Below, piece by piece: positions 17,887 to 27,371 of a stretch of DNA of 64,000 bases. The notes under the pieces were generated by a model. The model saw only the letters and a list, made by a program, of their open reading frames with translations. It was not told the DNA's origin and searched no databases. The first letter of the stretch is position 1. Each line of letters starts with the position of its first letter. This DNA is from Streptomyces sp. f51 (GTDB lineage: Bacteria; Actinomycetota; Actinomycetes; Streptomycetales; Streptomycetaceae), in assembly GCF_037940415.1 (NCBI RefSeq), contig NZ_CP149798.1, forward strand, positions 7,039,001 through 7,103,000, written 5' to 3'. Both the position numbers and the translations under genes were made by a program.

Positions 17887-19086
17887 ATGACGGCTCGTCA
17901 CCAGCGGAACCTGACCCGTCGCAAGACGCTGTTCGCCCTCGGCGGCGCGGCCGTCGCGGCACCCGCCATCGCGGCGATCGCGCCGTACGCCATGGCCGGC
18001 CAGACGAACACCACCACCAAGGCCGCCGCCGGCTCGCTCCCGCTGACGATCGTCAACAACAGCGGTTCGTTCGGCAACGCGTCGGTGCACGTGTACATCG
18101 TCGGCAACCAGAACGGGAAGCAGGTCCGGGTCACCCAGGACGGACGGCTCGCGCCGATCGCCCTCTCGGACAACGGCGCGAACGGATTCACCGACTACGC
18201 GCTCACGCTGGCCAAGAGCGGGGAGACCAAGCTCAGCCTCCCGTTCATGTCGGGCCGCATCTATGTGTCGCTGGGCGCGAAACTGAAGCTCAAGGTGGTC
18301 AAGGACGGCAACGGCAACGCGGCCCTCCAGTTCCCGGCCGGCTGGGTCAAGTCCGACCCCAGTTTCGGGGTGCTGCACGACTGTGCCGAGTTCACCTTCA
18401 ACGCGGCCGGCATGTTCTGCAACACCACCATGGTCGACATGTTCAGCGTGCCCATGAACATCCAGCTGACCGGGGCCAAGCAGCAGACCACCGGCACCGT
18501 CCGGGACGGCGGACGGGCCGCCGCGTTCGCCGCGATCAAGCGGAACGCGGACTTCGCGCCCCTCGTGGTCGGCGACACCCGCATCATCGCCCCGGGTCAC
18601 GGCCTGGACGCGGGCCTGTTCGCCAAGGACTACCTCGCCCCGTACATCGACCAGGTGTGGAGCACGTACACCGGCAAGAACCTGACCGTGAAGACCAACG
18701 CGGGCACGTTCACCGGCCGGGTGCGCGGGGGCAGGTTCACCTTCACGGGGCCCGCCTCCGTCTCGTTCGCCAAGCCCTCCACCCGTGACGTCCTGTTCTG
18801 CGACGGCACCCTCGCCGCACCCAACGACGGCACCACCGGACCGGTGGCCGCCGTGCTCGGCGCCGGATTCAACCGCACCACCCTGCTCAGCAACCCGGCG
18901 CAGCCGACGACCAAGGCGGCGGACTTCTACCGGACCAAGCTCACCAACCACTACTCCAAGGCCGTGCACGCGGCCACCAAGGACGGCAAGGCGTACGGCT
19001 TCGCCTTCGACGACGTGGCCGACTTCGCGTCCTTCATCCAGGACACCGCCCCCAAGGCGATCCGTCTGACCCTGTCGCCCTTCTAG
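17887..19086 (+). CDS. Secreted GH64 beta-1,3-glucanase (laminaripentaose-producing type)
   Basis: A 399-residue GH64 enzyme. ATG 17887 has AAGGAG nine to ten bases upstream. The N-terminus carries a twin-arginine-like signal (TRRKTLFALGGAAV) ending near AMAG, so Tat export is likely. The fold is the thaumatin-like GH64 barrel. Glu168 (HDCAEFTF) and Asp184 (MVDMFSVP) are 16 residues apart, the spacing of the catalytic Glu/Asp pair of the Streptomyces matensis enzyme, which releases laminaripentaose from beta-1,3-glucan. It complements the GH16 enzyme: endo-cutting plus pentaose release. A strong hairpin ends the unit. Confidence 0.93.
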   Translation: MTARHQRNLTRRKTLFALGGAAVAAPAIAAIAPYAMAGQTNTTTKAAAGSLPLTIVNNSGSFGNASVHVYIVGNQNGKQVRVTQDGRLAPIALSDNGANGFTDYALTLAKSGETKLSLPFMSGRIYVSLGAKLKLKVVKDGNGNAALQFPAGWVKSDPSFGVLHDCAEFTFNAAGMFCNTTMVDMFSVPMNIQLTGAKQQTTGTVRDGGRAAAFAAIKRNADFAPLVVGDTRIIAPGHGLDAGLFAKDYLAPYIDQVWSTYTGKNLTVKTNAGTFTGRVRGGRFTFTGPASVSFAKPSTRDVLFCDGTLAAPNDGTTGPVAAVLGAGFNRTTLLSNPAQPTTKAADFYRTKLTNHYSKAVHAATKDGKAYGFAFDDVADFASFIQDTAPKAIRLTLSPF

Positions 19087-19094
19087 GGCCGAGG

Positions 19095-19121
19095 GCGCCC
19101 CGCCCCGGCCGGGCGGGGCGC
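19095..19121 (+). terminator. Hairpin terminator after GH64
   Basis: Perfect 11-bp arms GCGCCCCGCCC (19095-19105) and GGGCGGGGCGC (19111-19121) with a 5-base loop, eight bases after the GH64 stop. Confidence 0.82.
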
Positions 19122-19264
19122 CGGATCCGGGCCGGTGAACGGCACGGGCACGGTCGCGCGAGGGCCGGCCGCGCCGCGCTCCGGTCGCGCGTCACCGCTG
19201 AGCGAATATGGTGGAACTCTGACAAACAGGAATGTTTAGGTGGTCAACGGTCTACGGAAGGGTC

Positions 19265-21358
19265 ATGGGTGCATCGTTGGGTGGACGTGGCCGACCGGAC
19301 CCGGAACTGGACAAGGCCGTCCTCGGAGCGCTCTTCTCCGAGTCGACCGTAGGGCTGCACGTCTTCGACACGCGGCTCCGTCTGGTGCGTTTCAACACGG
19401 CGGCCCGCTTCGTCAAGGCGTTCGCCCTGGAGGAGGCCCTGGGGCGTCACCCCAGGGAGTGGGCCGGTGACTTCTACGCCGGGAACTACGAGTCGATCCT
19501 GCTCCGGGTGCTGGAGACGGGCGTGCCGGCGCTCGACATCGAGGTGCGCGGCCATCTGAGACCCGACCAGCCCGAGATCGTCCTGTCGCTCTCCTGTTTC
19601 CGCCTGGAGGACTCGGCCGGAGACATCCTGGGGCTCGCGACGGCGGTCGTGGACATCACGGAGCGGACCCGGTCGGCGGCCCGTCTGGCCCTGCTGGAGC
19701 GGGCGGGCGGCCGCATCGGCACGACGCTCGACATCTTCCGCACGGCCCAGGAGTTCGCCGACGAGATGGTTCCCGCGCTGGCCGACACCGTGGTGGTCGA
19801 GGTCCTGGACTCGGTCCTGCGGGGCGAGGTCGGAGAGCCGGGCACCGTCCTGGAGTACGGGGCCCTGCGGTGCACGAGCCGCCGCTCCCGTGCCCACGAC
19901 GCCGAGCGGTACCTGCCCTCCGTCGGCGAGGCGGTCGGCCTCTCCACCGCGACACCCTTCGCGCAGTGCCTCTCCGACCTCCGGCCGCGCAGGGTGGAGC
20001 ATCTGAACCCCGAGGCGGAATGGCTGCCGCGGGAGCCGGTGCGCGGGCGGCGGCTCCTCGACGCCGGGGCGCACTCCCTGCTCGTGCTGCCGCTCGTCGC
20101 CCGCGGATCCGTGATCGGGGTGGCCCACTGCTACCGCCACCACACCCCCCACCCCTTCGACGAGGGCGAGCTCGCGCTGGCCGCCGAACTCGCCGATCGC
20201 GTGGCCCTGTGCCTGGACAACGCCCGGCTGTACGCCAGGGAGCGGTCGGCCGCCCGGATCCTCCAGCTCAGTCTGCGGCCGGCCCGCGTCCTCGGACACG
20301 GTGCGGTGGAGACCGCCTACAGCTACTGCCCGCTGGGCGCGGGCGGCGACTGGTTCGACGTGATTCCGCTGTCCGGGGCCCGGGTGGCCCTGGTGGCGGG
20401 CGACACCGCGGGCCGGGGTCTGGAGGCCGCCGCCACCATGGGCGAGGTGCGGGCCGCGATCAGTGCGCTGGCCGTCCTCGACCTGGCACCCGAAGAGGTA
20501 CTGGAACGGCTGCACGACCTCGTGACCAGGCTGCACGGCGAACGGCCGCGGTTCCGGGACGCCCCGGCGGACGACGAGCGCCAGGACACCACGTGCCTCT
20601 ACCTCGTGTACAGCCCCGTCACCCGCCGTTGCGCCGTCGCGAGCGCCGGGCATCCGTCCCCGGTGCTCGCCCTGCCCGACGGGACCGTCGAGTACGCCGT
20701 GACCCCCACGGGACCGCCGCTCGGCCGTGGCCTGGCGAAGTACGGCACCGCCGAGTTCGAGATCCCCGAGGGCAGCCTCCTGCTGCTGTCCAACACCGCC
20801 CTGCTGCGTGCGGTGTCCGACGATCCGCTGGAGCAACTGGGCCGTGTCGGCGACGCGTTGCAGCCCACGGGCCGGCCGCTCCAGGAGATCTGCGACGAGG
20901 TGCTCTACAAACTGACTCCGGAGCAGATGGAGAACGACGCGGTCCTGCTGCTGGCGCGCACCCGCGGTCTGGGGACCGAGCAGGTCGCCTCGTGGACGCT
21001 GCCCAACCACCCGGCGTCCGTCTCCGAGGCCCGCGCCCGCACCGAGCGCGCGCTGGAGGAGTGGGGACTTGGGCAGCACGCCTTCACGGTCACTCTCGTG
21101 GTGAGCGAACTCGTCACCAACGCGGTCCGGTACTCGGACGGTCCCATCGACGTCCGGCTCATCCTCGACGGCCAGGTCGTCGTCTGCGAGGTGACCGACG
21201 ACAGCAGCACCGTGCCGCACCTCCGGCACGCCGAGGAGGTCGACGAGGGCGGCCGCGGCCTCTACCTCACCTGGCAGGTCAGCAGACGCTGGGGCACCCG
21301 GCCCGAGAACCGCGGCAAGACCATCTGGGCGGAGGTCGCGCTCTCCGAGGACGGATGA
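19265..21358 (+). CDS. PAS-GAF-PP2C(SpoIIE)-HATPase regulator with degenerate phosphatase motifs
   Basis: A soluble multidomain regulator of about 697 residues. ATG 19265 has GGAAGG close upstream; ATG 19232 and GTG 19241 are alternatives in the same frame. Order: PAS (about 20-140), GAF (about 150-330), SpoIIE-type PP2C (about 340-570), RsbW-like HATPase_c (about 580-690). Proteins of this type (de)phosphorylate anti-sigma-antagonists and bind sigma factors. The kinase part has SELVTNAVRY and EGGRGLYL and looks intact. The PP2C part keeps GGDWFDVIP, but GDVxGHG reads GDTAGRG, the usual YTDG reads LSNT, and DDxALL reads NDAVLL. It may have weak or no phosphatase activity, unlike the paralogue at 24848. 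Confidence 0.85.
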   Translation: MGASLGGRGRPDPELDKAVLGALFSESTVGLHVFDTRLRLVRFNTAARFVKAFALEEALGRHPREWAGDFYAGNYESILLRVLETGVPALDIEVRGHLRPDQPEIVLSLSCFRLEDSAGDILGLATAVVDITERTRSAARLALLERAGGRIGTTLDIFRTAQEFADEMVPALADTVVVEVLDSVLRGEVGEPGTVLEYGALRCTSRRSRAHDAERYLPSVGEAVGLSTATPFAQCLSDLRPRRVEHLNPEAEWLPREPVRGRRLLDAGAHSLLVLPLVARGSVIGVAHCYRHHTPHPFDEGELALAAELADRVALCLDNARLYARERSAARILQLSLRPARVLGHGAVETAYSYCPLGAGGDWFDVIPLSGARVALVAGDTAGRGLEAAATMGEVRAAISALAVLDLAPEEVLERLHDLVTRLHGERPRFRDAPADDERQDTTCLYLVYSPVTRRCAVASAGHPSPVLALPDGTVEYAVTPTGPPLGRGLAKYGTAEFEIPEGSLLLLSNTALLRAVSDDPLEQLGRVGDALQPTGRPLQEICDEVLYKLTPEQMENDAVLLLARTRGLGTEQVASWTLPNHPASVSEARARTERALEEWGLGQHAFTVTLVVSELVTNAVRYSDGPIDVRLILDGQVVVCEVTDDSSTVPHLRHAEEVDEGGRGLYLTWQVSRRWGTRPENRGKTIWAEVALSEDG

Positions 21359-21414
21359 GCGCGGAGCGGGCCCGCCCCGTCCGGGCGACGGCGACGGCGA
21401 CGGCGTGACGGCGG

Positions 21415-21436
21415 CCGGTCGGCGTGGGCCGACCGG
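21415..21436 (+). terminator. Hairpin terminator after the first PP2C gene
   Basis: CCGGTCGGC (21415-21423) and GCCGACCGG (21428-21436) form a 9-bp stem with a GTGG tetraloop, 57 bases after the stop. Confidence 0.6.
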
Positions 21437-21652
21437 ACGGCCCCCGCCGCGGTCGTCCACCCGGACGCGTCCGTCCGCCGTGTCGCCGGGCCGGGGCCGC
21501 GGGGCCGTCCGTTACGCTCGCAGCGCCATACCGGGACCGAGGTTGCGGAGGACAGGACGGCGGGGATCAATCGCGAACGCCTCGTCAGGACGCTGACGTT
21601 CTGGCTGCGTCCCGCGTTCGCGCTGCGCGTCCTGAACCGGTTCCAGAAGCTC

Positions 21653-22528
21653 GTGGGCTTCGACCGCTCGATGGCCCTCGCGTCCAGCGCCCTCACCGCG
21701 CTCATCCCGCTCACGATCCTCATCGGCGCCCTGCTGAGCAGCTTCTCGGACTACGACGCCGCCGACCGGATCGTCCAGCGCTACGGCCTCACCGGTCAGG
21801 GCGCCCAGGCGGTCAAGTCGCTCCTCGACCCGGCGGAGAGCGCCAGCGCGAGCGTGGGCGTCTTCGGGAGCCTGTTCCTGATCATCTCCGTCCTGAGCTT
21901 CGCGCGGGCCTCGCAGCGGCTGTTCGAGCAGACATGGGAACTGACCCCGCTGAGCGTGCGCAACACCAGGAACGGCCTGTGGTGGATCCTCGGGCTCGGC
22001 GGCTACGCGGTCGTCACCGGGTGGCTCCACACGCTCCTCGGCGGGAGCAAGCTCGGGGTGGTGGCCTCGGCGTGCGAGATCCCGGTGAGCGTGGCCTTCC
22101 TGGTCTGGAGCGGCTGGACGCTGTCCGCGAAGCGGATCTCCTGGCGCGACCTGCTGCCGTTCGGCATCACGGCCGCCGTGCTGACCGCGCTCTACTCGGT
22201 GGGCGCGTCCGTCTACCTGCCGCGCCTGTTCAACTCCTACGCCGGACGCTACGGGGCGATCGGCGCCGTCTTCGCGATGATCTCGGCGCTGTTCGCCGCG
22301 ATGTTCGTGATGGTCGCCTCGGCGGCCCTCGGACGCGAGATGCGTGACGAACTCGACCGGATCCGCGTGGGCGACCGGCCCTCGGACGACGAGGTCCGCC
22401 GCGAATGGGACAGCGTCGTCGAACAGGCCAGGTTGCGCTGGCGCACCACCCGCGAACAGGTCTCCTCCCGCCGTCGCGCGAAGGAGGCGAAGGAGGCGAA
22501 GGACGCGAAGGGCGCGAAGGAGCCGTAG
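21653..22528 (+). CDS. YihY/BrkB-family inner-membrane protein, start uncertain
   Basis: A YihY/BrkB-family polytopic protein. From GTG 21653 it has 291 residues and about six transmembrane helices (about 8-25, 60-80, 100-122, 130-150, 162-185 and 200-225). The frame continues upstream without a stop, and the extra residues (NRERLVRTLTFWLRPAFALR, about 21569-21628) look like the usual N-terminus of this subfamily. No ATG, GTG or TTG exists there. GGAGG at 21547-21551 points to an ACG codon at 21557, so a rare start or a sequence error is likely. The tail is a charged repeat (KEAKEAKDAKGAKEP) from 9-base DNA units. Function of the family is unsettled. The stop is two bases from the convergent gene. 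Confidence 0.8.
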   Translation: MGFDRSMALASSALTALIPLTILIGALLSSFSDYDAADRIVQRYGLTGQGAQAVKSLLDPAESASASVGVFGSLFLIISVLSFARASQRLFEQTWELTPLSVRNTRNGLWWILGLGGYAVVTGWLHTLLGGSKLGVVASACEIPVSVAFLVWSGWTLSAKRISWRDLLPFGITAAVLTALYSVGASVYLPRLFNSYAGRYGAIGAVFAMISALFAAMFVMVASAALGREMRDELDRIRVGDRPSDDEVRREWDSVVEQARLRWRTTREQVSSRRRAKEAKEAKDAKGAKEP

Positions 22529-22530
22529 GG

Positions 22531-24600
22531 CTACTTCGCGCGGGCCACGAGCAGGGCGACGTCGTCGTGGTCGTCGGAGTTGCGCAGACCGTACAGCAGC
22601 AGGTCGCAGATCTCCTCCAGCGGACCGCTCCCCTCTTCGAGGAAGGACAGCAGGAGGTTCAGCCGCACGTCGATGGGATGCAGCCGGGTCTCGACGAGAC
22701 CGTCCGTGTAGAGGACCAGCAGATCACCGGGGTTGAGTTCGACCGTCGTGGTCTCGAAGGCGATGCCGCCGACCCCCAGGGGAGCGCCCGTGGGCAGGTT
22801 CAGCAGTTCGGGCGCGGCGCCGTCACGGACCAGCGCGGGCGGCATGTGTCCGGCGTTGGCGATGCGGCACTGTCTGCTGTGCGGGTCGTACACGGCGTAC
22901 AGGCACGTCACGATGTAGTGCTCCAGATCGCACGTGATCTTGTCGAGGTGGTGCAGCACCTGCCCGGGGTCGAGATCGAGGTCGGCGTAGGCGCAGGTCG
23001 CGGTGCGCAGCCGGCCCATGGTGGCGGCCGCGTCGATGCCGTTGCCCATGACGTCGCCCACGACCAGCGCGGTCCGGTCGCCGGCCAGCGGGATCACGTC
23101 GTACCAGTCGCCGCCGACCTCGCTGGTGGACTGGGCCGGCTGATAGCGGGACGCGACCTCCAGGCCGGTCAGATGCGGGGGGTGCTCGGGCAGCAGGCTG
23201 CGCTGGAGCGTGACGGCGGTGTTGCGCACGCTCTGGAACCAGCGGGCGTTGTCGATGGCCACGGCGGCACGGGTGGCCAGTTCACCGGCGAGGACCACGT
23301 CGTCCTCGTCGAAGGGGAGCGGATTGCGGGTGCGCTTGAGGTCGAGCGCGCCGAGCACCTCGCCGTGCGCGATCAGCGGCACCGCGAGATACGAGTGGAC
23401 CCCCGCCTGCGCCAGCAGGGCCGTGCCCTCGGCGTCGCGGGCGATCCGCGGCAGATCGCGCTCGTCGACGTGCCGCACCAGGACCGGCCTGCCGGTGTGG
23501 ACGCACAGGGTCACCAGACGGTCGCCGTCGTACGTGGCCAGGTCGCCCGGAGGATCGGCCGCGCGCAGGGCCACGGTGGGGTGCGACGCCTTGAGCGCGA
23601 GGGCGCGGAAGAACTCCGGGCCGTTGTCCGGCTGGCGCCTGGGGCGGCAGGCCAGGACGGAGTCGAGGACGTCCACCGCGACCACGTCGGCCAGTTCGGG
23701 CGTGGCGATGTCCGCCAGCTCACGCGCGGTCTGCTCCACCTCCAGGGTGGTGCCGACCCGGGTCGAGGCACTGGCGACGAGCGCGAGGCGGCGCCGCGCG
23801 CGGTCGGCCTCGGCCGCCGCCCGGTGGCGTTCGGTCACGTCGACGACCGAGGCGGCCGCCCCGAGGACCCGCCCGCCCGGATCCTCCAGCCGGTAGAAGG
23901 ACAGGGACCAGGCGTGTTCGTGCTCGGGATCGACGGGCGGGCGGCCCACGTGGTACTGGTCGAGCAGCGGTGTGCCGGTGGTGAGCACCTGCCGCAGCGC
24001 CGACTCGACGGTGTCCACGTCGGGGAACGGCAGGGTCTCGCGCAGATGCCGGCCGACATGGTCCTCGGCGGGGATGCCGTCGATCCGTTCCAGGGCCGGG
24101 TTGACCATGAGATAGCGCAGGTCGGGGTCCATCAGGGCCAGCCCGATGGGTGACTGGTTGATCAGCTGCTCGGACAGCGCCAGATCGGTCTCGACGCGCT
24201 GGAGAAGCGTGTGGTCGGCCGCGATGCCCAGGGCGTAGACGTCCCCGTGGTCGTCCAGGAGCCGCATGTTGCGGAACTCCATGAGACGGGTGCTGCCGTC
24301 CTTGTGCCGGATCGGGAACGCGCCCGCCCAACTGCGCCCCGTCTCCAGGACGTCGGCGAACAGCTCGCTGACGGACTGGAGGTTCTCCGGGTGGATGATC
24401 AGCCGCGCCGCGTACTTGCCGAGGGCCTCCTCCGCCGTGTACCCGATGAGCTCCTCGGCCTGGGGGGTCCAGAACACGATGCGTCCGTCGGAGTCGAGGA
24501 CCAGCGCGCCCACACGCAGCACGTCCAGCAGACCGGTCGGCCGGGTCGCTCGGGGGTCGTGGCTGCCCGCGCCCTCGGACTGCGTGGACTCGGCTGTCAT
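22531..24600 (-). CDS. PAS-PAS-GAF-PP2C (SpoIIE) serine phosphatase
   Basis: A 689-residue cytoplasmic phosphatase. ATG 24600 is preceded by GGAGGAGGG; the longer frame upstream is shadow-like. Order: two PAS domains (about 25-140 and 145-265, with VLDSDGRIVFWTPQAEELIGYT and DVTERHRAAAE), GAF (about 285-440), PP2C (about 450-685). All PP2C metal motifs are present: GGDWYDVIPL, GDVMGNG, LYTDGLVE and DDVALLVAR. It lacks the C-terminal kinase domain of its two neighbours. It probably dephosphorylates anti-sigma-factor antagonists when the PAS/GAF domains sense a small ligand. It is transcribed away from the paralogue at 24848, which begins 247 bases away, so the two may share control. Confidence 0.92.
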   Translation of the reverse strand: MTAESTQSEGAGSHDPRATRPTGLLDVLRVGALVLDSDGRIVFWTPQAEELIGYTAEEALGKYAARLIIHPENLQSVSELFADVLETGRSWAGAFPIRHKDGSTRLMEFRNMRLLDDHGDVYALGIAADHTLLQRVETDLALSEQLINQSPIGLALMDPDLRYLMVNPALERIDGIPAEDHVGRHLRETLPFPDVDTVESALRQVLTTGTPLLDQYHVGRPPVDPEHEHAWSLSFYRLEDPGGRVLGAAASVVDVTERHRAAAEADRARRRLALVASASTRVGTTLEVEQTARELADIATPELADVVAVDVLDSVLACRPRRQPDNGPEFFRALALKASHPTVALRAADPPGDLATYDGDRLVTLCVHTGRPVLVRHVDERDLPRIARDAEGTALLAQAGVHSYLAVPLIAHGEVLGALDLKRTRNPLPFDEDDVVLAGELATRAAVAIDNARWFQSVRNTAVTLQRSLLPEHPPHLTGLEVASRYQPAQSTSEVGGDWYDVIPLAGDRTALVVGDVMGNGIDAAATMGRLRTATCAYADLDLDPGQVLHHLDKITCDLEHYIVTCLYAVYDPHSRQCRIANAGHMPPALVRDGAAPELLNLPTGAPLGVGGIAFETTTVELNPGDLLVLYTDGLVETRLHPIDVRLNLLLSFLEEGSGPLEEICDLLLYGLRNSDDHDDVALLVARAK

Positions 24601-24847
24601 ACCTGGCCCTCCTCCACCGGCCGGCGTGGTGTGCCGGGCTCCGTGGCCGCCGCCGGGCACCTGTGTGCCGAGCCCGGCCCTTCCATGCTGCGCCCTGCCC
24701 ACGGGCTTGCCCACTCCAGGCGCCTTCGTTGGCATGCTCAGGCTCAAGGAGTGGGCGTCCTTGACCGCCCCCGGGCGGTGATCGCCCGCCGGGCCTGCAC
24801 ATCGGGCGGACAAGCAGGAACATGGTCCTGTAGAGGATGAGAGCTTC

Positions 24848-27367
24848 ATGGTTTCTGCTCAGGAAGGTTCCGACGCGCCCGTGTCCGAAGGACCGGGCGG
24901 TCCCCTTGACGCGTCCACCGACGCGGCGGCCGTGGTGTCGGCCGACGGGGTCGTGATCGGCTGGACCAGGGGCGCCGAGGCGCTCCTCGGGCACCCGGCC
25001 GCCGAAACGGTCGGCTCCCCGGCCGCCCGGCTGCTCGCGATGCCCAGGGACCCCTCACGGGTGGCGGCGGTCGCCGAGCGCTGCCGCGGCGGAGTGGGCT
25101 GGAGCGGTCGCGCCCCCCTGCTGCACCGCGACGGCCGGCACATCGAGGTGGACCTGCGGGTCTCCGCCTCCTTCGGCATCGGCGGCAGCGAGTGCTTCCT
25201 GATCTCGGCACGGGACCGCAGACGGCAGTGGACGGTGGGCCCGTCCTTCCTCGACGGGTTCCTGACCCGCTCGCCGGTCGGCATGGCGGTGCTCGACCTC
25301 CAGCTGCGCTACGTCTGGATGAACGACACCCTCGAACACCTCGGCGGTGTGCCCCGCGACCAGCGGCTCGGACGGCGGCTGACGGAACTGCTGCCGGGAC
25401 TCCAGGCGGAGACCATCGAGGGACTGATGCGCAAGGTCCTCGCGACCGGCGAACCGATGATCGACTACGAGTACCTGGGATGGAGCTGGGCCGACCCCCA
25501 CCGCCGGCACGCCTACTCGTCCTCCTTCTTCCCGCTGCTCGGGGTCGACAACTCCTACACCGGCGTCTGCTACATGGTCCTGGACGTCACCGAACGCTGG
25601 AACGCCCGGCAGCTCCTGTCGCTGGTCAACGAGGCCGGGACCACCATCGGCGGGACCCTCGACGTCATGCGCACCGCCCAGGAGATCGCCGACTTCGCCG
25701 TCCCGCGGTTCGCCGACTTCGTCATCGTCGACCTCCTGGAGTCCGTCCTCAGCACCGAGGGGCACGGCGCCTGGCTCTCGGACGCCGGTCCAGCGCCCGC
25801 CAGACCGATGATGCGGCGCGCGGGGATGAGCTCCGTACGGGAGGGATGCCCGGAGGCCGTGGCCCGCGTCGGCGACCGGGCGGACTTCCTCCCGCCGCCC
25901 CACGACGTGCTGCTGCTCACCAGCGGCGAGCCGGTCCTGATCCCGGTCCTCGATCCGGACGACGACCTGTGGATCGCCGAGGAGCCCGCGAGAGCGGCCA
26001 GCATCCGCCGGTACGGCCTCCACTCCCTCATCTCCGTGCCGATGCGGGCGCGCAACACCGCCCTCGGACTCACCACGTTCCTGCGCTCGCTCAACCCGGT
26101 CTCCTTCCAGCCCGACGACGTCCTGCTCGCCCGCGAGGTGGTGGCACGCGCGGCGCTGTGCGTCGACAACGCCCGCCGCTACACCCGCGAGCACACCGCG
26201 GCGGTCACCCTCCAGCGCAGTCTGCTGCCCCACGCGCTGTCGGGCGGGACGGCCCTTGAGGTGGCCTCGTCGTATCTGCCCGCGGACCCGAGCGGCGGGG
26301 TCGGCGGCGACTGGTTCGACGTCATCCCGCTCTCCGGAGCCCGGGTCGGCCTGGTCGTCGGCGACGTGGTCGGCCACGGCATCACCGCCGCCGCCACCAT
26401 GGGCCGGCTGCGCACCGCGGTGCAGACCCTCGCCGACATGGAGCTTCCCCCCGACGAACTGCTGGCGCACCTCGACGACCTCGTGCTCCGGCTCAGCGAG
26501 GAGCGCACCCAGGAACAGCGGGCCGACGGAACCGTCACGGACCAGGAGGCGGCCCGGCGCACCACGGACCAGGAGGCCGTCCGGAGCACCACCGCGTCCT
26601 TCCTCGGCGCGACCTGCCTCTACGCCGTCTACGATCCCGTCACCAGGCGCTGCACGATGGCCAGGGCCGGTCATCCGCCCCCCGTGTTCGTAGCGCCCGA
26701 CGGCCAGTTCTCCTATCCGGAGCTGCCTGCCGGCCCTCCGCTCGGCCTCGGCGGGATGGCCTTCGAGAGCCGGGAGGTCGAACTCGACGAGAACACCCTC
26801 ATCGGCCTCTACACCGACGGCCTGGTGGCGGGAGCGCACTACGACATGGAGCTCGGCATGGCCCAGCTGGGGGAGCTGCTGGCCCGGCCCGACCCCGATC
26901 TCGACGCGCTGTGCGCGGCCGCCGTACGGCAGCTCGTGCCCGTTCCCCAGCCCGACGACATCGCCCTGCTCCTGGCCCGCACCCACAGCCTGGGGGACGA
27001 CCATGTCCTCTCCTGGGAGGTACCGGTGGACCCGGCCGCCGTCTCCGAGCTGCGGGCCCGCGCCACGAGCGCCGTGGAAGGCTGGGGACTCGGGGAACTG
27101 ACCATGACCACCGAGCTCATCGTGAGCGAACTCGTCACCAACGCGATCCGCTACGCCGTCCCCCCGATCCGGCTGCGCCTGCTCTGCGACACCCGGCTGA
27201 CCTGCGAGGTCTCCGACGCCAGCAGCACCGCCCCACGGCTCAGACACGCCCGGAGCACGGACGAGGGCGGCCGGGGCCTGTTCCTGGTGGCCCAGCTCGC
27301 CCACCGCTGGGGCGCCCGCTACACGGCGGAGGGAAAGATCATCTGGGCGGAGCAGGAGATCCCCTGA
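24848..27367 (+). CDS. PAS-PAS-GAF-PP2C-HATPase regulator
   Basis: An 839-residue soluble regulator starting at ATG 24848. Its ribosome site (GAGAG) is weak. Order: two PAS domains (about 25-125 and 135-255), GAF (about 265-450), SpoIIE PP2C (about 455-705), RsbW-like HATPase (about 715-838). The PP2C motifs GGDWFDVIPL, GDVVGHG, YTDGLV and DDIALLLAR are intact, and the kinase N-box SELVTNAIRY and GGRGLF box are present. It can therefore in principle both phosphorylate and dephosphorylate an antagonist. An insertion near 555-585 contains TDQEAARRTTDQEAVRSTT, a short direct repeat. Divergent from the phosphatase gene at 24600. Confidence 0.92.
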   Translation: MVSAQEGSDAPVSEGPGGPLDASTDAAAVVSADGVVIGWTRGAEALLGHPAAETVGSPAARLLAMPRDPSRVAAVAERCRGGVGWSGRAPLLHRDGRHIEVDLRVSASFGIGGSECFLISARDRRRQWTVGPSFLDGFLTRSPVGMAVLDLQLRYVWMNDTLEHLGGVPRDQRLGRRLTELLPGLQAETIEGLMRKVLATGEPMIDYEYLGWSWADPHRRHAYSSSFFPLLGVDNSYTGVCYMVLDVTERWNARQLLSLVNEAGTTIGGTLDVMRTAQEIADFAVPRFADFVIVDLLESVLSTEGHGAWLSDAGPAPARPMMRRAGMSSVREGCPEAVARVGDRADFLPPPHDVLLLTSGEPVLIPVLDPDDDLWIAEEPARAASIRRYGLHSLISVPMRARNTALGLTTFLRSLNPVSFQPDDVLLAREVVARAALCVDNARRYTREHTAAVTLQRSLLPHALSGGTALEVASSYLPADPSGGVGGDWFDVIPLSGARVGLVVGDVVGHGITAAATMGRLRTAVQTLADMELPPDELLAHLDDLVLRLSEERTQEQRADGTVTDQEAARRTTDQEAVRSTTASFLGATCLYAVYDPVTRRCTMARAGHPPPVFVAPDGQFSYPELPAGPPLGLGGMAFESREVELDENTLIGLYTDGLVAGAHYDMELGMAQLGELLARPDPDLDALCAAAVRQLVPVPQPDDIALLLARTHSLGDDHVLSWEVPVDPAAVSELRARATSAVEGWGLGELTMTTELIVSELVTNAIRYAVPPIRLRLLCDTRLTCEVSDASSTAPRLRHARSTDEGGRGLFLVAQLAHRWGARYTAEGKIIWAEQEIP

Positions 27368-27371
27368 GGCG

